NCBI RefSeq assembly: GCF_009720525.1
Contig: NZ_CP043930.1
Span: 5,716,001 to 5,780,000, forward strand
DNA from: Gimesia benthica
Lineage (GTDB): Bacteria > Planctomycetota > Planctomycetia > Planctomycetales > Planctomycetaceae
Direction: 5' to 3'
DNA length: 64,000 bases
The translations under genes were made by a program, and so were the position numbers. Below are positions 28,795-38,614 of this stretch, piece by piece (the first letter of the stretch is position 1; each line of letters opens with the position of its first letter). The notes under the pieces are model-generated. The model searched no databases. It was given only the letters and a program-made list of their open reading frames with translations, and was not told the origin of the DNA.

Positions 28795-30096
28795 ATGCCC
28801 GAAAACGCCTCACCACAGCAGCCTTCTCAAGGACGCCGCACATTCATGAAACAATCACTGGCCACGCTGGCGACAACCGGGCTGGTTGTGAACCCCGCAT
28901 TGACCTCGGGCGCATTTGCGGCCAGTACCGAACTGATCAAAGTCGGTCTCGTCGGCTGTGGTGGTCGTGGAACAGGGGCAGCGGCTCAGACTCTGCGTGC
29001 TGATCCCAATGTGGAACTGGTGGCACTCGCAGATGCATTCGGCGATCAACTGGAACAGAGCTATCAGAACCTGAAGAAGACCGAAGTTCAGGATCGGGTC
29101 AAAGTCGATGCAGAACACAAATTCGTTGGCTTCGACGCCTACCAGAAACTGATTGATTCCGGCGTGGACCTGGTGCTGCTGGCAACACCTCCCCACTTCC
29201 GTCCACAACACTTGAAAGCCTGTATCGATGCCGGCAAGCACGTCTTCTGTGAGAAACCAGTCGCCGTCGATGCTCCCGGGATTCGTTCCGTGCTCGAGAC
29301 CACCAAGGAAGCCAAGCGGAAAAACCTGACCATCGTTTCCGGTCTGTGCTGGCGTTACGAAACCGGAATGCAGCAAATGGTCGATAAAATTCATAATGGC
29401 GGTATCGGAGACATTGTCTCCATGCAGAGCATCCGCTACCTGGGCGGCGTTGCCAAAATGGCCAAACGCAAACCCGAATGGTCCGACATGGAATACCAGA
29501 TGCGGAACTGGTACTACTACACCTGGCTGTCCGGCGATTTCAACACCGAACAGTTCGTTCACGAACTGGATAAACAATCCTGGGTCATGGGCGAATATCC
29601 TGTGAAGTGCTACAGTACAGGCGGTCGCCAGACACGGACTGCACCTGAGTACGGTCACATCTACGACCACTTCAGCACGGTTTACGAATACGCCAACGGA
29701 ACCAAGTTCCTGGCTTCTACCCGGCATCAGCAGGGCTGCAGTTCGATGTTTGTAGATACCGTTTCCGGAACGGAAGGCACCGCGACACTGATGAAATACC
29801 AGATCGAAGGCAAGAACCCCTGGAAAGGGGCCCGCCGACGTACCAACATGCATCAGCTGGAACACAACGAAATGTACAAAGCCCTGCGGAATGGTGAAGT
29901 CATCAACAACGGTGAGTACATGGCTAACAGCTCCATGATGGGGATCATCGCCCGCATGTCAGCCTATACCGGCAAGACCCTCACCTGGGAACAGGCGATG
30001 AACTCCAAAGAAGATCTCTCGCCGGAGAAATACGATATGGCTATGTCACTCCCCGAGCCCCCCGTGGCCATGCCGGGTGTGACTCCATTCGTCTAA
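28795..30096 (+). CDS. Tat-exported Gfo/Idh/MocA family oxidoreductase
   Basis: 433 residues from the ATG (MPENASPQ) with AAAGG 8 nt upstream; the upstream in-frame start lacks support. A Tat leader GRRTFMKQSLATLATTGLVV is present. The Rossmann NAD(P) site is VGLVGCGGRGTGAA, followed by the conserved LLATPPHFRPQHLKACIDAG and HVFCEKPVAVD (the EKP motif with the catalytic Lys). It oxidises or epimerises a sugar-like substrate. It follows the Tat-exported isomerase by about 150 bp on the same strand. The substrate is unknown. Confidence 0.92.
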   Translation: MPENASPQQPSQGRRTFMKQSLATLATTGLVVNPALTSGAFAASTELIKVGLVGCGGRGTGAAAQTLRADPNVELVALADAFGDQLEQSYQNLKKTEVQDRVKVDAEHKFVGFDAYQKLIDSGVDLVLLATPPHFRPQHLKACIDAGKHVFCEKPVAVDAPGIRSVLETTKEAKRKNLTIVSGLCWRYETGMQQMVDKIHNGGIGDIVSMQSIRYLGGVAKMAKRKPEWSDMEYQMRNWYYYTWLSGDFNTEQFVHELDKQSWVMGEYPVKCYSTGGRQTRTAPEYGHIYDHFSTVYEYANGTKFLASTRHQQGCSSMFVDTVSGTEGTATLMKYQIEGKNPWKGARRRTNMHQLEHNEMYKALRNGEVINNGEYMANSSMMGIIARMSAYTGKTLTWEQAMNSKEDLSPEKYDMAMSLPEPPVAMPGVTPFV

Positions 30097-30127
30097 GTCT
30101 CCTGTTAACTGATTAACGACAAACTGA

Positions 30128-30164
30128 AACAACCGGCGTGTGTGTCACATCCCGGTTGTTTTTC
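30128..30164 (+). terminator. Intrinsic terminator after the oxidoreductase gene
   Basis: Stem AACAACCGG (30128-30136) with CCGGTTGTT (30152-30160), a 15-nt loop and a TTTC tail. Confidence 0.8.
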
Positions 30165-30223
30165 ATTTAATGACCGGAGTTTTCACAACTGACAATCAAT
30201 ACGGTTTCTAATCGGAGGAAGTG

Positions 30224-31123
30224 ATGAAGTCGCTCGCTCATTCGCTTTTGCTGCTGGGATTATGTGCCCTGATGGTGCTTGCACCATCCGCCGCGCGGAG
30301 GTCTGCCGCACAACAGACGGTCGCAGACAAACAGGCGCCCCGCCTGACGCTCTCCCGTGAAAAGAACATGTTGTACATTCACGGGGACCACATTCCGGGA
30401 GGCACGATTCCGATTAATTATCTGGAAGCCTATTGTCGCGCCGGTTCGACGGATGCGGACTGGGGAAAACATACGGTCGTCAAGCATGAAACTCAAACGA
30501 TCGATCTGAACGATGACCGGAGCGTGCTCAAACTGAAATGCACGGTCGCTGATGGCATTACCGTGGAGCACACGATCACGGCGAAATCAGACGAAGTCGA
30601 TTTTCAACTCGTGGCTCACAATCCGACGCAGGTACGTTCCGAAGTGCACTGGGCCCAACCCTGTATCCGTGTCGGAGAATTCGCCGGACTCGGAGCTGAG
30701 CAGACAGACGACAAATATGCATACATCAGAAAGTCGTTTATCTTTCTCGATGGAAAGCCGGCCTTCATGCCGACCCGCAACTGGGCGACGACAGCACGTT
30801 ACATACCGGGCCAGGTCTGGTGTCCGGCGAATGTACCCCGCACGGATGTGAATCCGCGGCCTCTCAGCAGTGAAGTTCCGAGCAACGGTCTGATCGGCTG
30901 CTACAGCGCCGATGATCGCTGGATCTTCGCGACCGCCTTTGAGCCTTACCAGGAACTGTTCCAGGGGGTGATTCGCTGTCTCCACGCTGATTTTCGTCTG
31001 GGTGGACTTCAACCGGGAGAAACTAAAAAGATTCGCGGCAAAATCTATATCGTGCCTGCTGACATGAACGCGCTGCTGAAACGCTACCAGAATGATTTCC
31101 CAGAGCACGCACAAAAACGTTGA
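30224..31123 (+). CDS. Secreted protein of unknown function
   Basis: 299 residues. A GGAGG at 30214-30218 lies 5 nt before this ATG and only 2 nt before an upstream GTG, so the ATG is preferred. A signal peptide covers about 1-28 (SLLLLGLCALMVLAPSAA). The rest looks like a mixed beta protein (LEAYCRAG, VHWAQPCIRVGEF, IGCYSADDRWIFATAFEPY) ending in IYIVPADMNALLKRYQNDF. I do not recognise a named family; similar secreted proteins occur beside sugar oxidoreductases in planctomycetes. It could bind carbohydrate, but this is only inferred from neighbours. Confidence 0.7.
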   Translation: MKSLAHSLLLLGLCALMVLAPSAARRSAAQQTVADKQAPRLTLSREKNMLYIHGDHIPGGTIPINYLEAYCRAGSTDADWGKHTVVKHETQTIDLNDDRSVLKLKCTVADGITVEHTITAKSDEVDFQLVAHNPTQVRSEVHWAQPCIRVGEFAGLGAEQTDDKYAYIRKSFIFLDGKPAFMPTRNWATTARYIPGQVWCPANVPRTDVNPRPLSSEVPSNGLIGCYSADDRWIFATAFEPYQELFQGVIRCLHADFRLGGLQPGETKKIRGKIYIVPADMNALLKRYQNDFPEHAQKR

Positions 31124-31130
31124 ACGTCGG

Positions 31131-32624
31131 TCAGCGGTTGACGGTTGTGATTTCGCTGACGCGCGTTTCCAGCTGTTCGGAATCGGCACTGGTAATTGTC
31201 ACTTCGAATTCGCCATCGCCGTTACCGATGGCTTTGACCTGAATCGTATACCGCAGAAACGCATCCGCGGGCAGTTCCTGCACGGGGGAGACGCTTAACG
31301 TATTCTGATTCACTTCCGGTCGCAGATTCAGCTTCTGGTTCCCCTGGTGTGCTTCGACTGAGACCACGCGGAACATGCGGGGGATTTTCGCCTGCAGCTG
31401 AATTCCCCGCGCCGGCTGCAATCCACGATTTTCGATGCTGACTTCATAAGTCGTCTCTTCACCACGGGCAATCGGATCTTTGGTGTCGCGAACATGCACG
31501 TCCAGGACTCCCTGCGTGGGAGTCACTTTCAGACACGCTGATGCCTGCTCGTCGGGAAGTTCCGGACTGCTGACATTCACACGCATGCAGGCAAACTCAG
31601 CGGCGACTTCACAATCAAACTCGACCTGCAACTGAACTCCCTCTCCCACACGAATCGTATCCAGCAGCCATTTCAACTGGCCACTTTCGCGCTCGGAACC
31701 GATAGACGCCTCTCGCGGGATCAATGACGCATCGTAGGAGACCGTCACCAGAACATTCTTAAGGTCGACGTTATTGACGTTAGAGAGCTTGATGATGTAC
31801 TCAGCGCGACTGCCTATGGTGCGCGTTGAAGGACCAATCACAGACAGTTCCAGCTGCTTCTTGACGTACTCGACGCAGACCGATTTCCAGACCAGTTCTT
31901 CGCCTTCAGCGATCGCGCGGAAGCGACAGCAGTGGTTGCCCAGAGCGTCGCTGTAAAGTGTCAGATTGATTTCTTTGGACTCACCCGGCTGCAGCGTTCC
32001 CAGTCGTTGCCCGATTTTCTTTTCTCTACGACCTGGAAAGAGTAGGGCGGAATCGAACTCGCATTCCAGAATCACATTTCGCACAGACTGATTGCTGGTG
32101 TTTTTCACGATCAGGTAGAACGTGGCACCGCTGCCCAGTTGTCGTTTGGGAATGACATCAACCGTCATTTCCAATGGCCCCACCTGTGCCGGCGGAGTCA
32201 TCATCGGTCCGGAGGGACGCTGCGGCGTCGTTTCGGGTTTGGAACGCATCTGGGGCTGAGGCATCTCTATCCGCGGACGGGACGGTATATCTTCAGGCAG
32301 ATCACGAGGTTGTGGCGGCTGATTGCGGTCAATCGATTCGGGGACTGCAAACATATCGTTATCTGGTGGTGCAGGCGGTTCCTGTTTCTGGGGAATCGTC
32401 TGCTGCGGACCGATACGTTGTGTTTCTCGTGACTGGGTATTAGGCGTTGTGGGCTGGGGACTGTTGAGTGGCTGATTTTGAGGATCCAGCGGTGGTGGAT
32501 CGGTCAACTTCCAGGACGCACGCTGACTGGGCGCAAAGGCGGTGCAGGCTGTCAGTGACAGAGTCAGCACCAGCAGCATTCCTGAAGTCATTCTCAAAAT
32601 TGGCCGATTCACAATGCCCGGCAT
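31131..32624 (-). CDS. Lipoprotein with CARDB/DUF11-like repeats
   Basis: 497 residues from an ATG with AGAGGA upstream. The lipobox LTAC at Cys27 predicts lipid anchoring. Residues ~30-140 are Pro/Gln-rich and probably disordered. After that come at least three Ig-like beta domains of CARDB/DUF11 type (FYLIVKNTSNQSVRNVILEC; EYIIKLSNVNNVDLKNVLVT; TYEVSIENRGLQPARGIQLQ), each with a signature 'asn-x-gly/ser' turn. Such domains usually serve adhesion or cell-wall assembly roles. It converges with the previous gene and leaves only a few bases between. Confidence 0.75.
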   Translation of the reverse strand: MPGIVNRPILRMTSGMLLVLTLSLTACTAFAPSQRASWKLTDPPPLDPQNQPLNSPQPTTPNTQSRETQRIGPQQTIPQKQEPPAPPDNDMFAVPESIDRNQPPQPRDLPEDIPSRPRIEMPQPQMRSKPETTPQRPSGPMMTPPAQVGPLEMTVDVIPKRQLGSGATFYLIVKNTSNQSVRNVILECEFDSALLFPGRREKKIGQRLGTLQPGESKEINLTLYSDALGNHCCRFRAIAEGEELVWKSVCVEYVKKQLELSVIGPSTRTIGSRAEYIIKLSNVNNVDLKNVLVTVSYDASLIPREASIGSERESGQLKWLLDTIRVGEGVQLQVEFDCEVAAEFACMRVNVSSPELPDEQASACLKVTPTQGVLDVHVRDTKDPIARGEETTYEVSIENRGLQPARGIQLQAKIPRMFRVVSVEAHQGNQKLNLRPEVNQNTLSVSPVQELPADAFLRYTIQVKAIGNGDGEFEVTITSADSEQLETRVSEITTVNR

Positions 32625-33033
32625 GAATAATCCTCTTACATTCAAAAGAAACGGATTCCATTCAAAGTTTATCACGCAAACTTAAGTGCAACAGGCAGAC
32701 AATTGGCAGTTTTTTTAAATAGTAAGAGCGAGAATTCAGACCTGAAAACAGCGGTCAAACAGCAGAATCCACTTTCAGAGACTTTGTCGCTTTTAAGGAT
32801 GAATCCAGCCACACAATCAACAGTTCCAGCACTGTTTGACTGATAGAGTGAGGCAAGCCAAAACAGAAGGAATTCAGCGAGATCAACAGTAGTTTCAATT
32901 AACAAAACCTGTCAGAGTTTTTAGACTGAGGAATTAGTGCGCTTCCTCTCGGCAATACCCCTGATAACGGATATCTGGTCCGGCGTGCTTCGTCTCTGCG
33001 TCTGAAATCAGACTGAATTGAATCGAATCTGGC
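32625..33033. other. Divergent intergenic region
   Basis: 409 bp between the lipoprotein gene and the ATP-grasp gene. Promoters in both directions are expected, but I see no strong hexamers, hairpin or ORF that I would support. Confidence 0.35.
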
Positions 33034-34086
33034 ATGTTATCGACCGTTTTTGTCTCCGAATATCTCTGTAGTGGCGGCTGCCCACTGGCGGAATCTGAGC
33101 CCACCCTGCTGGCAGAGGGGACTGCGATGCTGGAAGCGGTTCTCTCTGATCTGTTGCAGATTCCCGGTATTCAGGTCCGGACGTGCGTACAACCGGGACT
33201 GCTGACCGCTCCGGAATTTCAGCAGGCGGAACAGGAGCAGCGACTTTACATCCAGCGCGTGAATCAACCTGAGGCTGAACCGGAGTATTTCCGTCAGGCC
33301 TCTCAGCAGGCCGATCTGGTCTGGGTGATTGCCCCCGAATTTGATGATCTACTACTGACGAGAACCCGCTGGGCCGTGGAAACCGGAGCCTGTGTGCTGG
33401 GGCCCGACCCAACTACGATTCAGTTGACTTCCGATAAGTGGCAGCTCTATCAGGTATTGCAAAGAGCGGGCATCCCCACAATTGAGACCGCATTGCTGAG
33501 TGAAGCAGCCGAGCTTCCCACCCGCTTTCCCTGTCTGGTCAAACATCGCTGGGGAGCAGGCGGTATGGGGTTACTGCGATTCAACCAACCGGAGGAGTGG
33601 CACAACTGGTTTGCTGGGAAACAGGCAGGTACAGCTGACTTGATCTGGCAGCCCTGGCTGGAAGGAAAATCACTTTCTGCAGCGGCTCTGATTCAGGACG
33701 CACGCTGTCAACTGTTACCGATCGGTGAACAGACTCTCTGTTGGGAACCCCGGTTTCTCTACCAGGGAGGGCGGATTCCCGCGCGACTGGAACCTGACGC
33801 TATATCCGCGATTCAGGAGTTAATCTCTCAGACCTGTGATCTGCTCCCCGGACTTGCGGGATACGTGGGCTTTGATATTCTGTTGCCTGACCGGGCACCG
33901 CAGGCACCTGTGCTCGTGGAAATCAATCCGCGGCTGACGACCGCTTATACCGGTTATCGACGGTTAACTCCCGATAATCTGGCTGCATGGGTAACAGGTT
34001 TCTCTGCGGGACCGTCCAATCTGAAGTGGAATTTAGAGCAAGCTGTGTCCTTCCAACCTGATGGAAGTTTCCAACGGCTTTCATAA
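33034..34086 (+). CDS. ATP-grasp ligase, MfnD-like (H4MPT/methanofuran-associated)
   Basis: 350 residues. ATP-grasp features include the central lid PCLVKHRWGAGGMGLLRF and the C-terminal metal site VLVEINPRLTTAYTGYRRL. The N-terminus (VFVSEYLCSGGC) and overall layout resemble COG1821 ATP-grasp proteins related to tyramine-glutamate ligase MfnD, which adds glutamate during methanofuran-type cofactor synthesis. The next gene, 18 bp downstream, belongs to the H4MPT-linked C1 transfer group, supporting a role in the planctomycete tetrahydromethanopterin formaldehyde pathway. No other H4MPT enzymes are visible here. Confidence 0.75.
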   Translation: MLSTVFVSEYLCSGGCPLAESEPTLLAEGTAMLEAVLSDLLQIPGIQVRTCVQPGLLTAPEFQQAEQEQRLYIQRVNQPEAEPEYFRQASQQADLVWVIAPEFDDLLLTRTRWAVETGACVLGPDPTTIQLTSDKWQLYQVLQRAGIPTIETALLSEAAELPTRFPCLVKHRWGAGGMGLLRFNQPEEWHNWFAGKQAGTADLIWQPWLEGKSLSAAALIQDARCQLLPIGEQTLCWEPRFLYQGGRIPARLEPDAISAIQELISQTCDLLPGLAGYVGFDILLPDRAPQAPVLVEINPRLTTAYTGYRRLTPDNLAAWVTGFSAGPSNLKWNLEQAVSFQPDGSFQRLS

Positions 34087-34104
34087 ATCAGAGAAAGACA
34101 TGTG

Positions 34105-35129
34105 ATGTATGTAATCGGTCTGGATGTGGGCGGTGCGAATCTGAAGGCGGCGGACTGCGACGGGAAAGCGCACTCCGTCCCGTTCCCGCTCTGGAAGACA
34201 CCGGAATTGTTAGCAGACGCTTTGCGAGAGCTGCTGACCAATTTTTCACGCCCCGACCTGGTCGCGGTAACAATGACCGGCGAACTGGCAGACTGTTTTG
34301 CAACGAAAGCCGCAGGCGTGGATCAGATCCTGTCTGCCATCGAAGCCGCGGTAACGCCGGCTCCGGTCATCGTCTGGTCGACGGGAGCCGAGTTTATCAC
34401 GACTGACATCGCCCGCGAATATCCTTTACTGGCAGCAGCAGCGAACTGGCATGCTCTGGCGAGCTGGGTCGGGCGGATGGTTCAGGAACGGGGGGGCTGC
34501 TGATCGATATCGGCTCGACAACGACCGACATCATTCCGCTGGAACAGGGCTTTCCCGTGCCGGCAGGGCTGACGGATGTAGAACGGCTGCTCTCAGGGGA
34601 GCTGGTTTACACTGGGGGCCGACGAACGCCGCTCGCCATGCTTTCGAATTTCGTACCGTTACGAGATCAGCAGTGTCCCCTGGCTGCGGAGAGCTTCGCG
34701 ACGACCCTCGACTTATACCTGTTACTGAACATGCGACCCGAGGATGCGGCCGACCTGGATACCGCCAACGGCCAGCCGGCAACCCGGGAAGTAGCCGAGA
34801 TTCGCCTGGCGCGTTCCGTCTGCTGCGATTTAACAGAAATTTCAACAGAAGAAGTACAGCAGATGGCGGAATGGCTGGCGGAGCGTCACCAGCACCAGAT
34901 CCACAGGGCCATCGACCAGGTACTGGCTCGCACCACGGAGCCGATCGCAGCGGTACTCATCAGTGGAAGTGCCGTTTTTTTAGCCGAAAAGATCGTCAAA
35001 TCTCATCCGGTGCTCAGCCAGACCCGCTTGACGAACGTAGCGGGAATCTTTGATGCTTCCGTCGCTGATGCCGCCTGTGCATTCGCAGTGGCCCGCCTGG
35101 CGGCTGAGCGTGTTCAGATGAAGGAATGA
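34105..35129 (+). pseudogene. H4MPT-linked C1 transfer pathway protein, interrupted by a frameshift
   Basis: Read directly, the ORF stops at 34503 (133 residues), while the rest of the protein continues in the -1 frame to 35129. The N-terminal half starts YVIGLDVGGANLKAAD and the C-terminal half resumes at LLIDIGSTTTDIIPLE, both typical of hydantoinase A/oxoprolinase-like ASKHA proteins of the H4MPT-linked family (~330-350 residues). The break is at a run of seven G (34490-34496). One extra G restores a full-length protein of about 341 residues. A sequence error is the simplest cause; the site also fits a G_GGG_GGC slippery heptamer. It follows the ATP-grasp gene as an operon. Confidence 0.8.
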
Positions 35130-35495
35130 AAGTACACCTGCTGAGGAATTCCCTCCATGGTATGCAGTAACTGATTCGGTAAAGCACTGTCATCACAAAG
35201 TTTGCGGCTAGACAGCTGGGGCAGAATCGCACTGCTGAACTTCGAGAGATCCGCGAAACGTGGTTGACTCATTTTCAAGACTTGTGATATCTTTCGGCTC
35301 CCCTAAGTACCTGTCAGGTCTCATTCCTGCCGGTGGTTTCGCCATCGGTCCGGCTTGAGCCCATCCTTTTAATAAAATCAACGAATCCTGCAGACTGAAA
35401 TCTCACGGACGGAGAGCAGTCTGACTGCTGGTGTCGCCAGACAGGTTTCTCAAATCAAAACGGTTTTCCCTCATCCAGCGACGGAGCGCGAGATT
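35130..35495 (+). other. Leader/promoter region of glmS
   Basis: 366 bp upstream of glmS. A possible -35 TTGACT lies at 35263-35268 with a weak -10 (GATATC about 16 bp later). I see no structure matching a glmS ribozyme, which is normally a Gram-positive feature. No ORF is supported. Confidence 0.35.
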
Positions 35496-37358
35496 ATGTG
35501 TGGAATTGTCGGCTATATTGGACATCGGCCAGCGGGCCCGCTGCTGATCAAAGGGCTTCAGAAACTGGAATACCGTGGCTATGACAGTGCCGGTGTCGCA
35601 GTCCACACGGGCAGCGAAATTGAGGTTCGTAAGAAAAAAGGGCGCGTCATGGAGATGGCGGCCCTGTATAAGTCGAGCCCGATCGAGGGCAGCGTGGGTA
35701 TCGGACACACCCGCTGGGCCACACACGGCGAAACCAACGACCAGAATTCACATCCGCATGTCGGCGGAAACGGTGAAGTCATCATCGTGCATAACGGGGT
35801 GATCGAAAACTACGCATCCCTGCGGTCCAAGCTCCAGGCACTGGGCTATGTCTTCCGCACGACCACCGATTCAGAGACGATCGCGCACCTGCTCTCTCAC
35901 CATCTGGAAGAACAGATCAAGCTGGGGGAGAGCCTGGATGATACGAATACGTACCTCAAGGCGGTAGAGAATACCCTATCCAAGCTGAAGGGAACCTACG
36001 GTCTGGTGATCCTGTTTCGGGAACTGCCCGATGTCATGATCGCCGCTCGTCTGGGCAGCCCCCTGGTGATCGGGGTCGGCAAGGGCGAACATTTTATTGC
36101 CAGTGATGCAAGTCCATTGATAGGTTATACCGAAGAGGTGATTTATCTTTCGGACCATGAAGTCGCTGTACTCACGCGGGATGAAGTCGAAGTCTTCCAT
36201 CGGGATGAAGGTCAGCAGACACCCTCGATTCAGACACTCGATCAGGTCAGTGAAGATGCCGAGCTGGGTGACTTTGAACATTACATGCTGAAAGAGATCT
36301 TCGAACAGCCGCAGACGCTGGAAAATGCGATGCGGGGACGCATCGATGAAGATGAGGCGACCGCGAAATTCGGTGGTTTGAATCTCGATCCACAACAGCT
36401 GCGCAAGATCGATCGCGTGGTACTGACCGCCTGTGGCACCAGCTGGCACTCCGGTCTGGTCGGTGAATACCTGCTGGAAGAATTCGCACGGATTCCGACG
36501 GAGGTCGAATACGCGAGCGAACTGCGGTATCGCAATCCTCCCATGTCGGAAAACACGATGATCTTCGCCATCACCCAGAGTGGTGAAACGGCAGACACGC
36601 TGGCAGCGATGCGGGAATGTAAGCGCAAGGGACACCCCACGCTGGCCATCTGTAATGTCGTCGGTTCGACGATTGCCCGTGAAGCCGATGGCGGAATCTA
36701 TCTTCACGCCGGTCCCGAAGTGGGAGTCGCGTCTACCAAGGCATTCACTTCCCAGGTAATGGTATTGATACAGCTGGCACTGTTTCTGGGACGCATGCGG
36801 CATTTGTCGTATCCTGCCGGTCGCCGGATTATTGACGCCATTCACCAGGTGCCCGATCAGGTACGCAAGTGCCTGGAATGTAATGATCTGGTCAAAGAGA
36901 TCGCACAGAAGTACTGTAACTTCAACAATTTCCTCTATCTCGGCAGACTGTATAACTTCCCCGGTGCTTTGGAAGGTGCCTTGAAGCTGAAGGAAATCAG
37001 TTATATTCATGCAGAAGGATATCCGGCTGCTGAGATGAAGCACGGCCCGATTGCACTGGTGGATGAAGAGACCCCCAGTGTCTTCGTGGTGCCGCGGGGT
37101 CAGATTTATCCCAAGGTGATGAGCAACCTCGAAGAAGTAAAAGCACGGAAAGGTCCCGTCATTGCCATCGCCTGTGAAGGGGACCGCAAAATCGCCGACA
37201 TCGCCGACGATGTGATTTATGTGCCGGATGTCGATGATTTCCTGCAACCGCTGGTGACTGCGATTCCACTGCAACTGCTGTCCTATCACATCGCAGTCCA
37301 GCGAGGCTGCAATGTCGACCGACCGCGGAATCTGGCCAAAAGCGTGACCGTGGAATAG
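35496..37358 (+). CDS. glmS: Glutamine-fructose-6-phosphate aminotransferase (isomerizing)
   Basis: 620 residues. It makes glucosamine-6-phosphate from fructose-6-phosphate and glutamine, the first step towards UDP-GlcNAc for cell wall and lipopolysaccharide. The N-terminus MCGIVGYIG exposes the Cys nucleophile after Met removal; the amidotransferase motifs GIGHTRWATHG and VHNGVIENY follow. Two SIS domains bind sugar phosphate (TACGTSWHSGLVGEYL; FAITQSGETADTLAA; LYLGRLYNFPGALEGALKL), and it ends in PRNLAKSVTVE, the standard GlmS terminus. Complete and of normal length. Confidence 0.98.
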   Translation: MCGIVGYIGHRPAGPLLIKGLQKLEYRGYDSAGVAVHTGSEIEVRKKKGRVMEMAALYKSSPIEGSVGIGHTRWATHGETNDQNSHPHVGGNGEVIIVHNGVIENYASLRSKLQALGYVFRTTTDSETIAHLLSHHLEEQIKLGESLDDTNTYLKAVENTLSKLKGTYGLVILFRELPDVMIAARLGSPLVIGVGKGEHFIASDASPLIGYTEEVIYLSDHEVAVLTRDEVEVFHRDEGQQTPSIQTLDQVSEDAELGDFEHYMLKEIFEQPQTLENAMRGRIDEDEATAKFGGLNLDPQQLRKIDRVVLTACGTSWHSGLVGEYLLEEFARIPTEVEYASELRYRNPPMSENTMIFAITQSGETADTLAAMRECKRKGHPTLAICNVVGSTIAREADGGIYLHAGPEVGVASTKAFTSQVMVLIQLALFLGRMRHLSYPAGRRIIDAIHQVPDQVRKCLECNDLVKEIAQKYCNFNNFLYLGRLYNFPGALEGALKLKEISYIHAEGYPAAEMKHGPIALVDEETPSVFVVPRGQIYPKVMSNLEEVKARKGPVIAIACEGDRKIADIADDVIYVPDVDDFLQPLVTAIPLQLLSYHIAVQRGCNVDRPRNLAKSVTVE

Positions 37359-37603
37359 GATTTCGCTGTAAAACAGGGGCATTCCTGTACAGAAAGTCCG
37401 ATTTTTCAACTGTAGGGATTTGGTTTACTCTGCCGTTCGTCATAGAATACAGGTGCAGGGCTGCTGGAAAGCGACCTGCACCGTGTGGCGGAGTTATTCC
37501 GGTGATATGCTGACTCTCTGATGATTGTGAATTCGGGAGCAGGCTGCTGGACTCCGCTGCAGGAACAGATCTGTTCATCTCTGCTTTAGTGGTACCAAAT
37601 TCA

Positions 37604-38536
37604 ATGAAAGTCATTCTGGCAAATCCCCGCGGTTTCTGTGCGGGTGTAAATATGGCGATCGAATGTCTCGAAGAAGTCATTCGTATTTTCGGTAGCGAGA
37701 TCTACGTCTATCACGAAATCGTCCACAATAAATACGTCGTCAATAAGTTTACCAGTCTGGGAGTTACCTTCGTCGATGCGGTGAGTGAAGTCCCGGAGAA
37801 TTCGATTCTCGTCTTCAGTGCACACGGGGTGTCGCCCCAGATTCGCCAGGAAGCCCGCGATCGGAACATTCGCACGATTGATGCGACCTGCCCGCTGGTA
37901 ACCAAAGTGCATACCGAAGCGATTAAATACGCTCAGTCTGGTTACAACATCATTCTTATCGGCCATGAAGGACACGATGAAGTCATCGGCACGATGGGCG
38001 AAGCGCCAGAGAGCATCACGCTGATCGAAACCCCGGAAGAGGTTGCCGATCTGTCATTCCCGGAAGATGCGAAACTGGCATATCTGACGCAAACCACTTT
38101 GAGCGTGGAAGAAGCTGGTCGGGTGATTCAGAGCCTGAAGCAGAAATACCCGCAGATCGAAAGCCCTCCCAAGGAAGACATCTGTTATGCCACGACCAAT
38201 CGTCAGGAGGCGGTGACCGAACTGGTTCCCCGAGCCGACCTGGTACTGGTCCTCGGGAGCCAGAACAGTTCCAACAGCAAACGACTGATGGAGATCGGCA
38301 AGACGGTCGGCAAACCATCATATCTCATCGATGGGGTTCAGGAACTGAACCCGGAATGGCTGGAGGGTTGTGAGTCGATCCTGATTACTGCAGGTGCGAG
38401 TGCACCTGAAGTCGTCGTTGATGAACTGGTCACTCATTTAGCAGAAAAGTACCAGGCGGAAGTGGAGACAGCGACGATTCGTAACGAGTCCGTTCGCTTT
38501 CCTCTGCCTCGGGAACTGCGCGTCCTGGAAACATAA
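37604..38536 (+). CDS. ispH: 4-hydroxy-3-methylbut-2-enyl diphosphate reductase
   Basis: 310 residues from the ATG (MKVILANPRGFC); a GTG 15 bp upstream adds only VPNS before it and is unlikely. This is the last enzyme of the MEP isoprenoid pathway, producing IPP and DMAPP. The three iron-sulfur Cys are visible: Cys12 (RGFCAGV), TCPLVTKVH, and ICYATTNRQ. The catalytic Glu-containing TLSVEEAGRV and the HGVSPQIR segment with a conserved His are also present. It follows glmS by about 245 bp with no obvious terminator. Confidence 0.97.
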   Translation: MKVILANPRGFCAGVNMAIECLEEVIRIFGSEIYVYHEIVHNKYVVNKFTSLGVTFVDAVSEVPENSILVFSAHGVSPQIRQEARDRNIRTIDATCPLVTKVHTEAIKYAQSGYNIILIGHEGHDEVIGTMGEAPESITLIETPEEVADLSFPEDAKLAYLTQTTLSVEEAGRVIQSLKQKYPQIESPPKEDICYATTNRQEAVTELVPRADLVLVLGSQNSSNSKRLMEIGKTVGKPSYLIDGVQELNPEWLEGCESILITAGASAPEVVVDELVTHLAEKYQAEVETATIRNESVRFPLPRELRVLET

Positions 38537-38614
38537 GACTCAGCAGTCGCGAACGGAATTCAATCCGGACACTGACAGACAACTTGAGAATTCTGAAAGA
38601 ACGAAATCGAAACC

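Noticed and set aside
34490-34496. Programmed -1 frameshifting in the H4MPT gene as the main explanation
   Set aside because: The heptamer fits, but tadB shows a similar loss at a G run that is not slippery, so a shared sequence-error cause is simpler. Kept as a testable alternative.
35130-35495. glmS ribozyme
   Set aside because: No matching conserved core was seen in the leader, and the ribozyme is known mainly from Gram-positive bacteria.
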